This document shows positions 45,926-57,388 of a stretch of DNA of 64,000 nt, piece after piece; within the stretch, counting starts at the first letter, position 1; each line of letters opens with the position of its first letter. The stretch is taken from positions 61,084,042 through 61,148,041 of the forward strand of contig NC_080164.1 in the NCBI RefSeq assembly GCF_950295315.1. The letters run 5' to 3'. Made by a program: the position numbers and the translations under genes. This DNA comes from Erinaceus europaeus (Eukaryota > Chordata > Mammalia > Eulipotyphla > Erinaceidae). The notes beneath the pieces were generated by a model that made no database searches, was not told the origin of the DNA, and saw nothing but the letters and a program-made list of their open reading frames with translations.

Positions 45926-46130
45926 TTGCACCAAAACAAAGGACTTTGGAAAGAGAGAGCACAAAATGAAACAGACTGGACATGGTTTATTTCACCAAAG
46001 CAAAGGACTCTGGGGAGGGTGGGGAAGGAAGGACAGGAAGAAAACTTTTGGAGCCTATTACATAATGAAACTGTATGCATGTCAGTGGATGCACTGTAAA
46101 GCACTAACCCCCTTAAAAATTGCAGTAGTA
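45926..46130 (+). repeat. Decayed L1 3' end (copy 2-like)
   Basis: ATATTGCACCAAAACAAAGG, a second CACCAAAGCAAAGGACTCTG, GTATGCATGTCAGTGGATGC and GTAAAGCACTAACCCCCTTA align with the 3'UTR of L1 copy 2. The CACCAAA block occurs twice. Confidence 0.55.
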
Positions 46131-46469
46131 GAAATATATATATATATATATATATGTAAATGTATACTATAGAGGCAAATAATATTATTGATCTGAATTG
46201 TTTTTGCCACTTTACATATAGCAATGCTAAAATTATCCATCAAATTTAGTGGAGAACTAAACTTGTACATTCATCTTGAAGCTATAGTTTATGTACACCA
46301 TTAGCATATTCTTGTGACTACTCAGTTGCTGTTTTCTTCTTGATATTGAGCTTATTTAGGACCCTGAGTCAGCCTAAATGCCAGGGGCACCCTTTCATCC
46401 TTAAAGGGACTCAGATTGAGGAGGTTGTAAGGGGTAGTCATTGAGGATCTCTCTACAGCAGTTAGCTTT

Positions 46470-46612
46470 TTTTTTTTAAAGATTTTATTAGTGATTTAAT
46501 AATGATCCACAAGATTGTGGGATAAGCGGGGTACAATTCCACACAATTCCCACCACCAGAGTTTTGCATCTCACCCCCTCCATTGGAAATTTCACTATTC
46601 TTTATAGTTTTT
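46470..46612 (-). repeat. Old retroelement 3' terminal fragment
   Basis: GATTTTATTAGTGATTTAAT, GTGGGATAAGCGGGGTACAA and CCACACAATTCCCACCACCA. Same terminal family as 45480-45640, better preserved. Confidence 0.7.
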
Positions 46613-46765
46613 TTAAAGAGAACAACTTTGTTGCCTCTCCTCTTATTTCATAAAGACAAATTATGGATACTGTTTTCCCAGATTGCTTTCTCTCATAATC
46701 AGGAGATGGCCAAAAGGACCTGGAAAAAGAAGCATAAAGAAGATGGGCATAAGCTGAACCTTGAA

Positions 46766-47205
46766 GGGGAATCTTTTTTTTTTTTATGTTGAAAGAGTGG
46801 TACTATATTTTTATTGGAGGATTAATGGTTTACAGTAGACAGTAAAATACAGTAGTTTGTACATGAATAGCATTTCCCAGTTTTCCACACAACAATTCAA
46901 TTCCCACTAGGTCCTTCTCTGCCATCATGTTCCAGGACCTGAACATTCCCCCCAATCCCACTACAGAGTCTTTTACTTTGGTGCAATACACCAACTCCAG
47001 CCCAAGTTCTATTTAGTGTTTTCCCTTCTGATCTTGTTTTTCAACTTCTGCCTATGAGTGAGATCATCCCATGTTCATCATTTTGTTTCCGACTTCTCTC
47101 ACTTCACATGATTCCTTCAAGCTCCATCCAAGATGGAGTGAAGAAGGTGGAATTACCATTTTTAGTAGCATACAATAGATGAGTGGCTGAGTAAGTTGTG
47201 ATATT

Positions 47206-47239
<34 letters not shown>

Positions 47240-47461
47240 ACACATATATATATATATGTGATATATATCACAACTTACTCAGCCACTCATCTGTTGTTGG
47301 AAACCTGGGTTACTTCTAGGTTTTGGCTATTACAGATTGTGCTGCTATGAACATAGGTATACACAAATTTTTTTGGATGGGTATATTTGGTTCTTTAGCA
47401 TATATCCCCAGGAGAGGAATTGCAGGATCATAGGGTAGGTCCACTTCTAGCTGGGGAATCT
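46766..47461 (-). mobile_element. 5'-truncated L1 (copy 2 lineage) with an internal inverted duplication
   Basis: Poly-T at 46774, a 3'UTR matching L1 copy 2 inverted (CAGTAGTTTGTACATGAATA, CTTTTACTTTGGTGCAATAC), then the ORF2 C-terminal region. Direct repeats GGGGAATCT at 46766-46774 and 47453-47461 are the likely target duplication. Within it 47177-47204 is an inverted copy of 47265-47292. Confidence 0.88.
47177..47292. repeat. 28-base perfect inverted repeat with AT-rich loop
   Basis: Arms at 47177-47204 (begins AGATGAGTGGCTGAGTAAG) and 47265-47292 are exact reverse complements. The 60-base spacer is almost entirely TA/CA dinucleotide. Confidence 0.92.
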
Positions 47462-48379
47462 ATCTTAATGTAATTGAGGAATTGGACAAAGAACCAGGAA
47501 CAAAGGCAGACAAGTAGCAATATATATGTTACACATGGCACTGTGTCCTCTGGCTGATGTGCCAGTTCATAAAAGATTGCAATGATGAGTTAGAACCTAA
47601 AGGAAAGAATCATTTTTATTTGAAGTCATCTGTTAAGTTGCAGAGATTAAAACCAACCACACAGGACTTTCTGTGTTTTATCAATATCTAGATACACAAC
47701 CATAAGAATTAGAAAACAGATATTAGAGCATTGAGGGTGAGGGGTGGCTGGACAGTGGTCCAATTTCATTAAAGAGAAAAGATATCAGAGGCAGCCCACC
47801 TGTTGCACTGTCAACCAGTGCTCTAGAAAGCCAAAGTACTGTAACAGGAAAGCAACACAACATACTATTCCTGAAGAAGCAGTGTCCAAGGCCTATAGGT
47901 TGTAGATGTTTATCACATTACAGTGAATGTGATGGCAGAGCTCTTAACAATCTATTCAATGAGTGTGAAATTGAGAATGGGCAAGTGCAACATTTTTATT
48001 TAAATAGAAGGAGTCAGAAATAAGGATAGAAAATGGTAGAATAGGAGAATGTTAAAGAAAGAAGTCAACCAAGTTGTGGGTTTGTATGTTATAATGCCAC
48101 CCACCATAAGAATAGTGTTCCTTTTTTACATTGCCATGGACTCACACATGCATTTCACTGCTCCCAGGGTGATTATTTTATTCTTTTTACTTCAGATGGA
48201 CAAAGAGAGAAGTCCAGGAGACATTATAGCACCAGTGCTTCCCCCAGTGCCATGGCACTCGCATGTGGTATGGAAACTTGAACCTAGAAAATAGCACAGC
48301 AAATCAGGACCTGCAGAGAGGGGAGGAAGGAGGGAGGAACATTCGGACATACTAATAGGGTCATGAGTGGCTTGGGCGG
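47462..48379. other. Intronic sequence without recognised features
   Basis: No named repeat and no coding-like frame. Confidence 0.55.
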
Positions 48380-48612
48380 AGAAGAGAAGGCTGAACCTGG
48401 AAGAAAAAGGGGGTAATTATGTATGATCTAGACAGTTGTAGAGAAGATAGTTAACCTATGTCTGCAACCTTCGGAGAACAGCAGTAGTTTGCAACGGAGG
48501 GATTAGGGATTTGAAACTTTGGTAGTGGGAACAGTATGGAATTATACCCCTGTTGACATGTAATTTTGTAAATCAATCTGAAATCACTAATAAACATTTT
48601 TTAAAAGAAAAA
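48380..48612 (+). repeat. Old retroelement 3' terminal fragment
   Basis: GGTAGTGGGAACAGTATGGA, ATTATACCCCTGTTGACATG and AATCACTAATAAACATTTTT form the conserved terminal motif in + orientation. Confidence 0.65.
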
Positions 48613-49495
48613 TTTTAAAAATAAAGAAAGAAAATGACATGGCAAAGCACATGTTTTACTGGGTGAAGTATGCTTTAGTCTCAAGTGTTTTTACACTCTT
48701 AATAGGAGAAAAAAAGACAATCAGATATATACATACAATTTACATTTGGAAATCATTTGGTGTTCAAAAAAACACCCCTGACTTTTCAAAAGAAAACTTT
48801 TCTAATATGCCATAGTTTTACTCTATTACTAGTATAGTATTTTGAAAAACAAAAGTTGACTCCAAATCAAACTCTTCTCTGTTATGTAACTAAATGTTTT
48901 AAAACGTACAAGTAATAGGAAAGCTTACCATTCTGTTTTAGGTAGATTCCTCAGACCTATTCATTTGAGAGGTCAGCTATTATATATTTTCATCCTAAGA
49001 ATCTAACTCTGAGACTCATCCTAATAAACAAATAACCATGAAAAGTTGTCCTAATTGATCATGCAGTTATTTCTACTAGATTGGTAAATTCTTCCCATCT
49101 GCTCCCTAATTGTGCTTCATGCTTTCATCAATGTCTTAAAATATGACCTCAATGTCCTTAACATGTTTAAAGATAATAAATACAAATGGTTCCTAAAATT
49201 TATATTTTTCAAAGATTTTGCAAGGCAAGTTTTTTTTTTCACAGCCCAAATTCTCACTCAGAGTTGCTTCTAGGCTCTAGTCAGAACTCTAGTTAAAGCT
49301 ATATTTGCTAATTATCCTTTATAAAAATTAAGACTTTATTTCCAGGTGGGATCCTCTAGTCATAAACTCTCCTTTCATATCACAAAAATATTATGAAAAG
49401 CAAAGAAGATAGATTATATTTCCATCATGATAGGTCACATCTAAAACCTGGCCACAGCAAGGAAATAAAGGTATGGTGTGTGATTATATTTAAAA

Positions 49496-49698
49496 ATCCC
49501 CACCTGCAGGGGAGTCACTTCACAGGCGGTGAAGCAGGCCTGCAGGTGTCTATCTTTCTCTCCCCCTCTCTGTCTTCCCCTCCTCTCTCCATTTCTCTCT
49601 GTCCTATCCAGCAACAACGACAATAATTCTGACTACAACAACAACAACAAAAAAAAAAGGGCAACAAAAAGGGAAAATAAATAAATATTTTTAAAAAT
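49496..49698 (+). repeat. Type B SINE, 5'-truncated
   Basis: Starts within CCCCACCTGCAGGGGAGTCA, runs through the CT body and CAACAACGACAATAATTCTG to an AAATAAATATTTTT tail. TTAAAAATCCC flanks both ends as a probable target duplication. Confidence 0.85.
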
Positions 49699-49849
49699 CC
49701 CAATTTTCTGTAGTTTTTTTCCTTTCATTTAAATACAACAGAAGTACCAACGTTACACACACCATAGTCATTTCACTCAGTTAAATACAACTTATCAAGT
49801 ACTTTGAGTTCATCAAATACTATTAGGGGATGTAAGTTATTCCAATTAG

Positions 49850-50035
49850 TGCTAGTAACATTATGAAGTGGGTATTTTTTTTTTGCTTGACAGATGTGGC
49901 ATTGAAACTTAGAAAGTTTAAATAACTTTCCCTAGGCAGTAAAATTGAAATGTGTATTTTCTTAGATTTGAACTGAGGCCCATTTGATTTCAAAACCCAT
50001 GATCTTGCCCACTTTTCTGTCTGTTACATTTTATA
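49850..50035 (-). repeat. MIR-like ancient SINE
   Basis: GACAGATGTGGCATTGAAAC, TTAAATAACTTTCCCTAGGC and TTGAACTGAGGCCCATTTGA are inverted MIR landmarks in order. Confidence 0.65.
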
Positions 50036-50109
50036 TCTTTCTGTCAATAAGTTATATAAAAAGGAAAAATGAACTTTGAAAAAGAAAAGAATATAGATAT
50101 AGTGAAGCC

Positions 50110-50285
50110 ATAACTATGATCTTGTGACAATTATGGTGCTTACCATCGGGGAGGGTGGGGTGCTACGGGGAGGGTTGGGGAGTAGAACTTTGGTGAGAGG
50201 AGTGGTGTGGAATTATACCCCTGTCATCTTATAATATTGTAAATATTTATCAAATCACTAATAAAAATATTAAAAAGAAAAGAAA
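50110..50285 (+). repeat. Old retroelement 3' terminal fragment
   Basis: GGAGTGGTGTGGAATTATAC, CCCTGTCATCTTATAATATT and AATCACTAATAAAAATATTA, same terminal family. Confidence 0.7.
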
Positions 50286-50289
50286 AAAT

Positions 50290-50405
50290 AGGCTAGAGAG
50301 ATAACATAAGATTATGTATAAAGACTTTCATATCTGAGGCTCTAAGGTCCCAGATTCAATCCCTAGCCACCACCCTAAACCAGAGCTTACCAGTGCTCTG
50401 GTTAA
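50290..50405 (+). repeat. tRNA-derived SINE, type C
   Basis: GGCTAGAGAGATAACATAAG, AGACTTTCATATCTGAGGCT, B box AGATTCAATCCC and CAGAGCTTACCAGTGCTCTG. It directly follows the A-rich end of the element at 50110-50285. Confidence 0.65.
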
Positions 50406-51454
50406 AAAAAACAAACAAAAAAAAACTTCAATTTTCTAAAAATATCAATATTCCTATAAACTGTAATTTGTGGTATAATATTTTTATATTATATATAATA
50501 TAATATATAATATAGTATAATATATAATATAATATAGTAGGACTAAGAAAAAAAAGCCATCCTTATCAAAGCAAACCTAAAATAGTTTATAAATTAAAAA
50601 TACAATGGCATGAAAAAATAGTTTGATTGTTCTAATTCTTAAAGCTATGGGCAATGATTCTTAATTAAAAGTCACTGACAAGGAACTTGTTAATACCTTT
50701 CTGACAGTCTCACAGTCATGTATATTAACCACACATGTGCCAGAAGACAAAGACTTCCCCTTAAGTGTTTCCATAAATAAATAGTTACATTTCTAGGAAA
50801 ATAATTATAGGCTAATTTAAAAATTAACAATATAAATTGATTAACTTTTCTTTTCCCTTCAAGATGAAAACTTGGGATATGATACTCCACCAACATGCTC
50901 CATTTTAAGTATATGTAACAGACCATATTTAATTTTAAGTGACCATTTTAAGTTTATGTAACAGATCTAAATACATACACAACTTTATATTTAGTCATGC
51001 CAAGAAATTATATTTATAAAACATTAATCCCCCAATAAAGAAATTTAAAAAAAGAAATTCTATTTAAAGCAGCCTTGGTTTGGCATTTACTTTTAATATA
51101 TCCACTGCTTAACTGGCACAGGTTCAGTTCTCATTGTATTCTACAAACTATACAGAGCATGTTTCCGCATCCAACTTGTTTCAATTTACTGCTGCCAAAC
51201 AGGCATTAAAGTACCCTAAATTCCTGACAAGTATGTAACTGCAGGTGCAAAGTAGAGCATTTAAACACTAAAGAGAACCTTCTATTCACACTGCTCTACT
51301 AACAGCCATTTAATCCTGTCCAGAAAAATGAGCTTCTTGATTCTCCTTTGATTATGCTTATTAGAAAGAGGATGAAGTCAAGTTAAAAAAGGCAGGATAA
51401 TGGAAAATTAATATGCATTGCAACAGCATTCAGAAGTTCATCAAAGTGAGCTTT

Positions 51455-51752
51455 AACTACAGAATTTTTTAATTTATTTTATTTATTTATTCCCTTTTGT
51501 TGCCCTTGTTGTTTTATTGTTGTAGTTATTATTGTTGTTGTCGTTGTTGGATAGGAAAGAGAGAAATGGAGAGACGAGGGGAAGACAGAGAGGAGGAGAG
51601 AAAGACACCTGCAGACCTGCTTCACCGCCTGTGAAGCTACTCCCCTGCAGGTGGGGAGCCGGGGTTCGAACCGAGATCGTTTTGCCGGTCCTTGTGCTTT
51701 GCGCCACCTGCGCTTAACCCGCTGCTGCTACAGCCCGACTCCCAACTACAGA
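51455..51752 (-). repeat. Type B SINE, complete
   Basis: Tail at the left (T-rich from 51464), head GGGAGTCGGGCTGTAGCAGC near 51743, B box GGTTCGAACC. AACTACAGA at 51455-51463 and 51744-51752 is the target duplication. Confidence 0.9.
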
Positions 51753-51999
51753 TATTTTTATTAGTTAGTTACAAAATTACGAAACAACAGGGGTACAATT
51801 TCACATCCTTCCACCTAATTACAGAATTGTTAAACAGAAAGAGATCTCAGAGTATACGCATTCTATACAAATTCTCACCTCAGAAGGAAATGTAATGTAA
51901 AATTTCCCCAAACATTTAAAAGTCTAACGTCTGTTTTATTTTACTTATTTATTTTTGTACCAGTTATCCCTGGGGCCCAATACTGGCATTACGAACCCA

Positions 52000-52242
52000 C
52001 TGCTCCTAGTGGCCAGCCATTTTTTTCCATTTTATAGGACAGAGAGAAATTGAGAGAGGAGGGATAGATAGAGAGAGAGAGAGGAAAAAAGACACTTGCA
52101 GACCTACTTCACCACTTGTGAAGCAGACTCGCTGTAGGTGAAGAGCCAGGGGCTGCGACTCAGATCCTTGCACCGGTCCTTTACCAGGCCCCTGCACTTG
52201 GTACTATGTGTGCTTAACCGGGTGCACTACGACTCGGTCTAT
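52000..52242 (-). repeat. Type A long-form SINE
   Basis: Minus strand: tRNA head near 52235, a CT-rich body and the inverted long-form segment (TACGAACCCACTGCTCCTAG). An internal block near 52165-52195 repeats the 'CCTTGCACCGGTCCTTTACC' type sequence, a small insertion against other copies. Confidence 0.7.
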
Positions 52243-52257
52243 TTTATATGTTTAGCT

Positions 52258-52850
52258 TTGAAAAGTTGTTAGGATGGGGGGGGGGGGGATCACTGTGATT
52301 TTTTTTTTTTACAGTTAGTGGTTTTATTGAATAATATTTCTTTTGTTTCCTATTTCTTTTAAGTACTCTTTAATACTCAGGAGTTATTTAACTGTTACTG
52401 TTTCAAACATATTTTAACAAAGAGAAGAGGGAGAAATCCCACAACTATGTATGTCAAACACAATCTTTCAGCATCTTAAATTCAAATATGCAGGATAATT
52501 TGCTAATAACTTGGAGATCATGATAATTGTAGTATCAGTCTGGAAGAAAACCAATCTCACTTGGTTTAATTACATGTTAAAGATCTGAGTGCACCTGATG
52601 GCTGCTCATAATTAGCATTTAGTTCACTGGATAATCTTATGTCTTAGTATGATGAAGGCTACAGAATTTTGCTTCCAAAAAAGCCCCTAATACAGGACAA
52701 GAAATGAGTATACTATTTCTTAACTACTTTCTTGTTCAGATGATATCTTGCCTTACTGAACTTTATCATCAAGCAAAATTATCACACATTAGAGAACATA
52801 TTATAAAAAATATAAAAGTGAATATTATCCACCCAGGGAGGTAGTTCAGT
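52258..52850. other. Intronic sequence without recognised features
   Basis: A G-run (about 52274-52288) and AT-rich single-copy-like DNA. Confidence 0.55.
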
Positions 52851-52935
52851 AGTCGACCACAAAGCTAGCATATGCAGTGTCCCAAGTTAAATCCCCAGCA
52901 TTGCCTATAACAGAGTGATGTTCTGGTCACTCTCT
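52845..52935 (+). repeat. Decayed tRNA(Lys)-like SINE fragment
   Basis: GGGAGGTAGTTCAGTAGTCG, AGCATATGCAGTGTCCCAAG and TTAAATCCCCAGCATTGCCT follow the tRNA-derived head order on the + strand. Confidence 0.5.
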
Positions 52936-52941
52936 CAGTTA

Positions 52942-53140
52942 ATAATTTTTTAATATTTTTATTTATTTTTACTTGGTAGGACAGAGAGGTATTGAGAGAG
53001 GAGGGGAAATTGAGAGTAAGAGAGACACCTGAAAAACTGCTTATCCCCTTCAAGTGGGGACTTAGGGCTTGGTCTCAGGTCCTTGGGCATAGTAACATAT
53101 ACATCCAACCAGCTACACCACTGCCTAGACCCTAATATTT
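52942..53140 (-). repeat. Type A SINE, diverged
   Basis: T-rich tail, GAGAGACACCTGAAAAACTG, a decayed B-box region and head GGGTCTAGGCAGTGGTGTAG near 53133. Confidence 0.7.
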
Positions 53141-53344
53141 TTTTAAAAATTACTTCATAACCATACCAAGATAAATGTGTATTCACCATCTGTCAAATGA
53201 GAAAGAATATAAATACTCAACTTGTTGAATTCTTTCTATATTTGAATACATTGTACACTATGCCATATGCTGCAACTGGATGGTTGTTTGTTTGCTTACT
53301 TTTAAATCAATACTTTCAAACTTAAAATTGAATGTATAAGCCTG

Positions 53345-53435
53345 ATTATTGATGTGGTATGGAGCTATATCCTGTAATCTTGTAATCTTGCAAAACACTA
53401 TTAATCAAAAATAAAAATAATTTGAAAAAATTGAA
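53345..53435 (+). repeat. Old retroelement 3' terminal fragment, decayed
   Basis: ATGTGGTATGGAGCTATATC, CTGTAATCTTGTAATCTTGC and ACACTATTAATCAAAAATAA, a degraded version of the shared terminal motif. Confidence 0.45.
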
Positions 53436-53907
53436 TGTATGCTACAATGAACATACAATATCCACCATCTAGATTAAAAAGTTAACTTTCTGCCATATTG
53501 TATGTGAAATGCTTTGACGCATTTTAAAACACAGATTACTGGTCAAATTCTCCATCTACTGCTGGGATCCAAGTTGTGCCACTAAATATTCTCAGTACTA
53601 GGAACCCAAATTACTTCCTAATGTGTTAAAATGCCCAGTGACTACAACATAGGTTCCTTACTAAACTAAAATATGCTTTCTTTGAATTTATATTCATTCA
53701 TTCTAAGACTGGCCTTTGGAAAGAGATCATATCATAAAGATCACTTTGTTTTCCTTTTTCAAAATCCTCAAATCCATTTTCATAGCAGACCATCTCAGAT
53801 AGCAATTGTCATCTATCTAGACTTCTCTTATAAATCAGATATAAAGGGGAAGTGATGTAAAAAGAGGAGTGGTTATAGGTATTCTTAGGGTACTAGCTTC
53901 TCCCTAC

Positions 53908-53910
<3 letters not shown>

Positions 53911-53958
<48 letters not shown>

Positions 53959-53973
53959 TGTGTGTGTGTGTGT
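53911..53973. repeat. (TG)n microsatellite
   Basis: About 31 TG units with one TA interruption. Confidence 0.95.
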
Positions 53974-54409
53974 ATCTGATTTTCATTCTGTTTGAAGTAG
54001 TCTCAAATTTTGATTTTGTTATTTTCCACAAACCATGAATTTTTTGAAATGTGTGTCTCCTTTTTTGAAAAGAAAGGAAAATTTCTAATTTTGTTGTCAC
54101 CATTGTTGTTTTTATGATATAGAGAGCAAAATCTGTGTATTGTAATATTGGAAATTTACACTAAGATTAGCATATAGTAATTTTCTTTTAGTTCTCCTAC
54201 AGTACTTGAAAAGGTTATGTATACTGTATGGTATACTACATATGGACCAATTAGTTCAACCATGATTTTTATATTTTATATTCATTACTGGGAGAGATTA
54301 TTAAAATATTATTAAAATATTGGCTTCATTTTCCTTAAGTTCTATCCACTTTTACTTTATATTGAGACTGTGATTAAATGCAGTTAAATTTAGGTTTTGG
54401 GTTGTTTGG

Positions 54410-55010
54410 TTTTTTTTAGATTTTTCTGGTAGGTTAAAATTTGTATCATTATGTAGTATTGTTTTTTATAGTAATATTTTCTTAAAGTCAACTTTATCTA
54501 ATATTAATTGCTGCAAAGTCAGATTTCTCTTGAATAGTCTTTGCATGGTATGTTTTCTATTCTTTACTTAATATGTGCCCTTATGTGTAAATTATTTCTC
54601 TTGGAACTGAATCAACCTGAATGCTTTAAATTTTTTAATAAGAGCTACTGGAACACTTACTTTAATGTAACTATTACTGTGTTTAGATGTAAATCAATTT
54701 ACTATTTGCCTTCTGCTTGTTTTAGTTTTCTATCCTTTATGACTTCTTTCTCAAATGATAGACTGTTTTGTTTTATTCCTTTTTCCTCTGCATTAGCTTT
54801 GCATTTTTATACTCTTATTATCCATATAGTATATTCCGTAGGGATTAATTCAGTGTGCATTCTTAATTTACCAAAGCTTAGGTGGTAGCTTTACCTCTTC
54901 ATAGAGACTACAGGAACCTTAAAATACTTAAATTTCACTAACCTTTATGTTAGTATTCCCATCATTTTTATTCTAAATATGTTATAAATTCTAAAAGACC
55001 TTACTATTAT
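54410..55010 (-). mobile_element. Ancient L1 fragment (ORF2 endonuclease region)
   Basis: TCTAATATTAATTGCTGCAA, TGCATGGTATGTTTTCTATT, TTTAATGTAACTATTACTGT and ATGTAAATCAATTTACTATT follow the order of inverted L1 sequence in the endonuclease part of ORF2. Divergence is far above that of the other L1 copies. The open frame at 54541-54888 (+) is on the non-coding strand of this relic. Confidence 0.55.
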
Positions 55011-55929
55011 TATTGTCCAATACAGTCAGTATGCATTTATGTCTACCTATGTGTTTGTCTCTTTTATACTTTCTCTTATTGTTTTGGAATTTTTAACCAA
55101 AAGAAGAAATAGAAAAAATTTAGTGTAAATTAATGAAGCATTAATAACCCTAGATCTACCTTTCTTCTCCATTTGGAATTAGAAAAACTTAAAGACCCTA
55201 AGGCATATAGGGAAACACTGTACAGAGGTATCACAAGTAACATGTGATAAAATAGGTTAGGAAAATTTGCACGTGAAGGTAACATGCCCCAAAGGCAAAA
55301 GGCACAAATGCATACTTTATTGAAAAAGTCTTGGGAAGTTGGGTTAGGGAGGTAAGGTAGTGGTAGCAACAGATCTGCATGTCTAAGTCTCAGAAATCCC
55401 AGGTTCTGCTCTCTTGTTCTCTTCCCGCTTTCTAAAAAACTAAAAAATAAAAAGTAACTCTTTTTTAATACTTTTGAGAAGTATTACCAAGCTGAACTCA
55501 GCAAATTTAGAAATATGCTTCCATTTACTAGGCACAAAAATGCTTTATTGTTTAATGGATATTATGTAATTAGTCTCTACAGTTAAGAGGTCACCAAACC
55601 AGGATTATTATAATTGACAGACATATCAAGGCAGTTGTGTGGCCTTAAAAGGTGATCTGAGAGAATAAGTTTGGAATACATATGCTTTGGGCTAGGAAGA
55701 CTGCCAAAGCTCAGGGATGGGGTTTAGGAATCATATCACAGAGCATGGGAAGCTAAGTTGAACATATTCTTTATTCAATTGATCAACTTAAGAGATTTGA
55801 TCTGATCCTGGAGAGAGGCAGAGCATAGGAGGGCCAAGGTAAAGTACTAGGACACAACAAAAACACACTGGAAATGAAATGTAAATACAAAGGCATCCCA
55901 TAATGAGATGGATCATACTTTCTCCTAAG

Positions 55930-56360
55930 ATTATCCAGTTTGACTGTGTTTCTGTTAATATATTGCTGTAGCTTTTTCAGTAGACGTTTGATGTATTTAG
56001 ATGGCTCCTCATTGGGTGCGTAGATGTTAATAATTGTTAAGTCCTCTTGATTGACTGATCCTCTGAGCATTAAGTAGTGTCCATTCTGTCATTTTTAATA
56101 TTATCTATTTTAAAGTCTATCATTTCAGATATGAGAATAGCTGTTCCTGCCCTTTTTTGTGGACCATTGGCCTGTATGATAGTTTTCCATCCTTTCACTT
56201 TGAGTCTATGTTTGTCTTGTCAAGTTAGGTGGGTTTCCTGTAGACAGCATATTGTTGGGCTGTGTTTTCTGATCCATCTTCCTACTATGTGCCTTTTGAT
56301 AGGTGAATTCAGGCCATTAAAATTTATTGATATCAAAGATTGAAGATATTTTAACACCAT
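55930..56360 (-). pseudogene. L1 copy 3 ORF2, endonuclease part only
   Basis: Starts ATGGTGTTAAAATATCTTCA (complement) at 56360. The segment with LTIINIYAPNEEPSKYIK is read from 56070 down. Similarity ends after NRNTVKLDNL; following residues are from unrelated DNA. The reverse transcriptase domain is absent. Confidence 0.85.
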
Positions 56361-56414
56361 TCTTGTAGAGTTTTAGTGTTCTGATATATGGCATATTTAT
56401 GGTGGTCTGACTGT

Positions 56415-57388
56415 TTATAGGAGAGCTTCCAGAACTTCTTTCAGGGCAGGCTTGGTGATAGTTGATTCCTTCAAATGTTGCTTGTCTGAGAAGGTTTTGA
56501 TGCCTCCATCTAGTCTGAATGACAGTCTAGCAGGATACAGTGTTCTTGATTGAAAGCCTTTATCATTGAGCACTAGATAGATATTGCCATTCTCTTCTGG
56601 CCTGTAGTGTTTGTATGGAGAAGTCTGCTGCTAATATTATGGGTTTTCCTCTGTAAGTGACTCTTTGTTTTTCTCTTGCAGCCTTCAGGATCCTTTCTTT
56701 ATCCTTATTCCTTTCCATTCTAAATATGATGTGTCTTGGTGTCTTTAAGTCTGGGTTAATTCTGTTTGGGACCCTCTGGGCTTCTTGAATCTTTATGTCT
56801 TTGATGTTGTCTAGACTAGAGAAGTTTTCAGCTATTATGGCCTGAAGAATGCTTTCTTCCTCTCCCTCTCTTTCTTCCTCTGGTAAGCCAATAATGCGTA
56901 TATTGTTTCTTTTGAAGTCATCCCATAGGTCTCTGTTGTTGTTTTCAGTATCTCTTAAACTCTTTTTGAGATCACTTACTTCTTTTTTAGTTGTCTCTAA
57001 TTCGTCCTTGATCTTGCTAATTCTGTCTTCAGCCTCATTGATTCTATTCTCTCTCTCCTCTACTGATTTTTTGGAGTTCATCTATTTTGTTACCCTGTTC
57101 TGATACTGTTTTAGCTTGTTCAGCTAGCTGTGTTCTTAGCTCAGCTATTTCAGCTTTCAGTTTTCTAGTAACCTTGAGATAATTAGTGTTTTCTTCCAGA
57201 GTCTCATTTGTTGTTTCTGTATTTCTCATGACAATTCTTTCAAACTCTTTACTCACTCCTGTGATTATTTCCTTAGCTGCTGTTTGGATGTGGACCTCAT
57301 TATTTTGTGCTTTACCCTTTGGGGGGCTTTTAGCTGGACTCTTGTCCTGGTTCATTTCTCCAATACTTCTTCTTGTTGGTTTAACCAT
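56415..57388 (-). pseudogene. L1 copy 3 ORF1, frameshifted
   Basis: Starts MVKPTRRSIGEMNQDKS at 57388. The span to the expected stop at 56415-56417 is 974 bases, not a multiple of three. Two overlapping open segments (57388-57044 and 57081-56563) show a frame change inside the coiled-coil region. A further break follows 56563. The coiled coil and RRM-like part (RIIGLPEEE) are recognisable. Confidence 0.88.

Noticed and set aside
54541..54888. Open frame of 115 codons on the + strand
   Set aside because: No splice context or recognised domain, and it is antisense to an ancient L1 relic.
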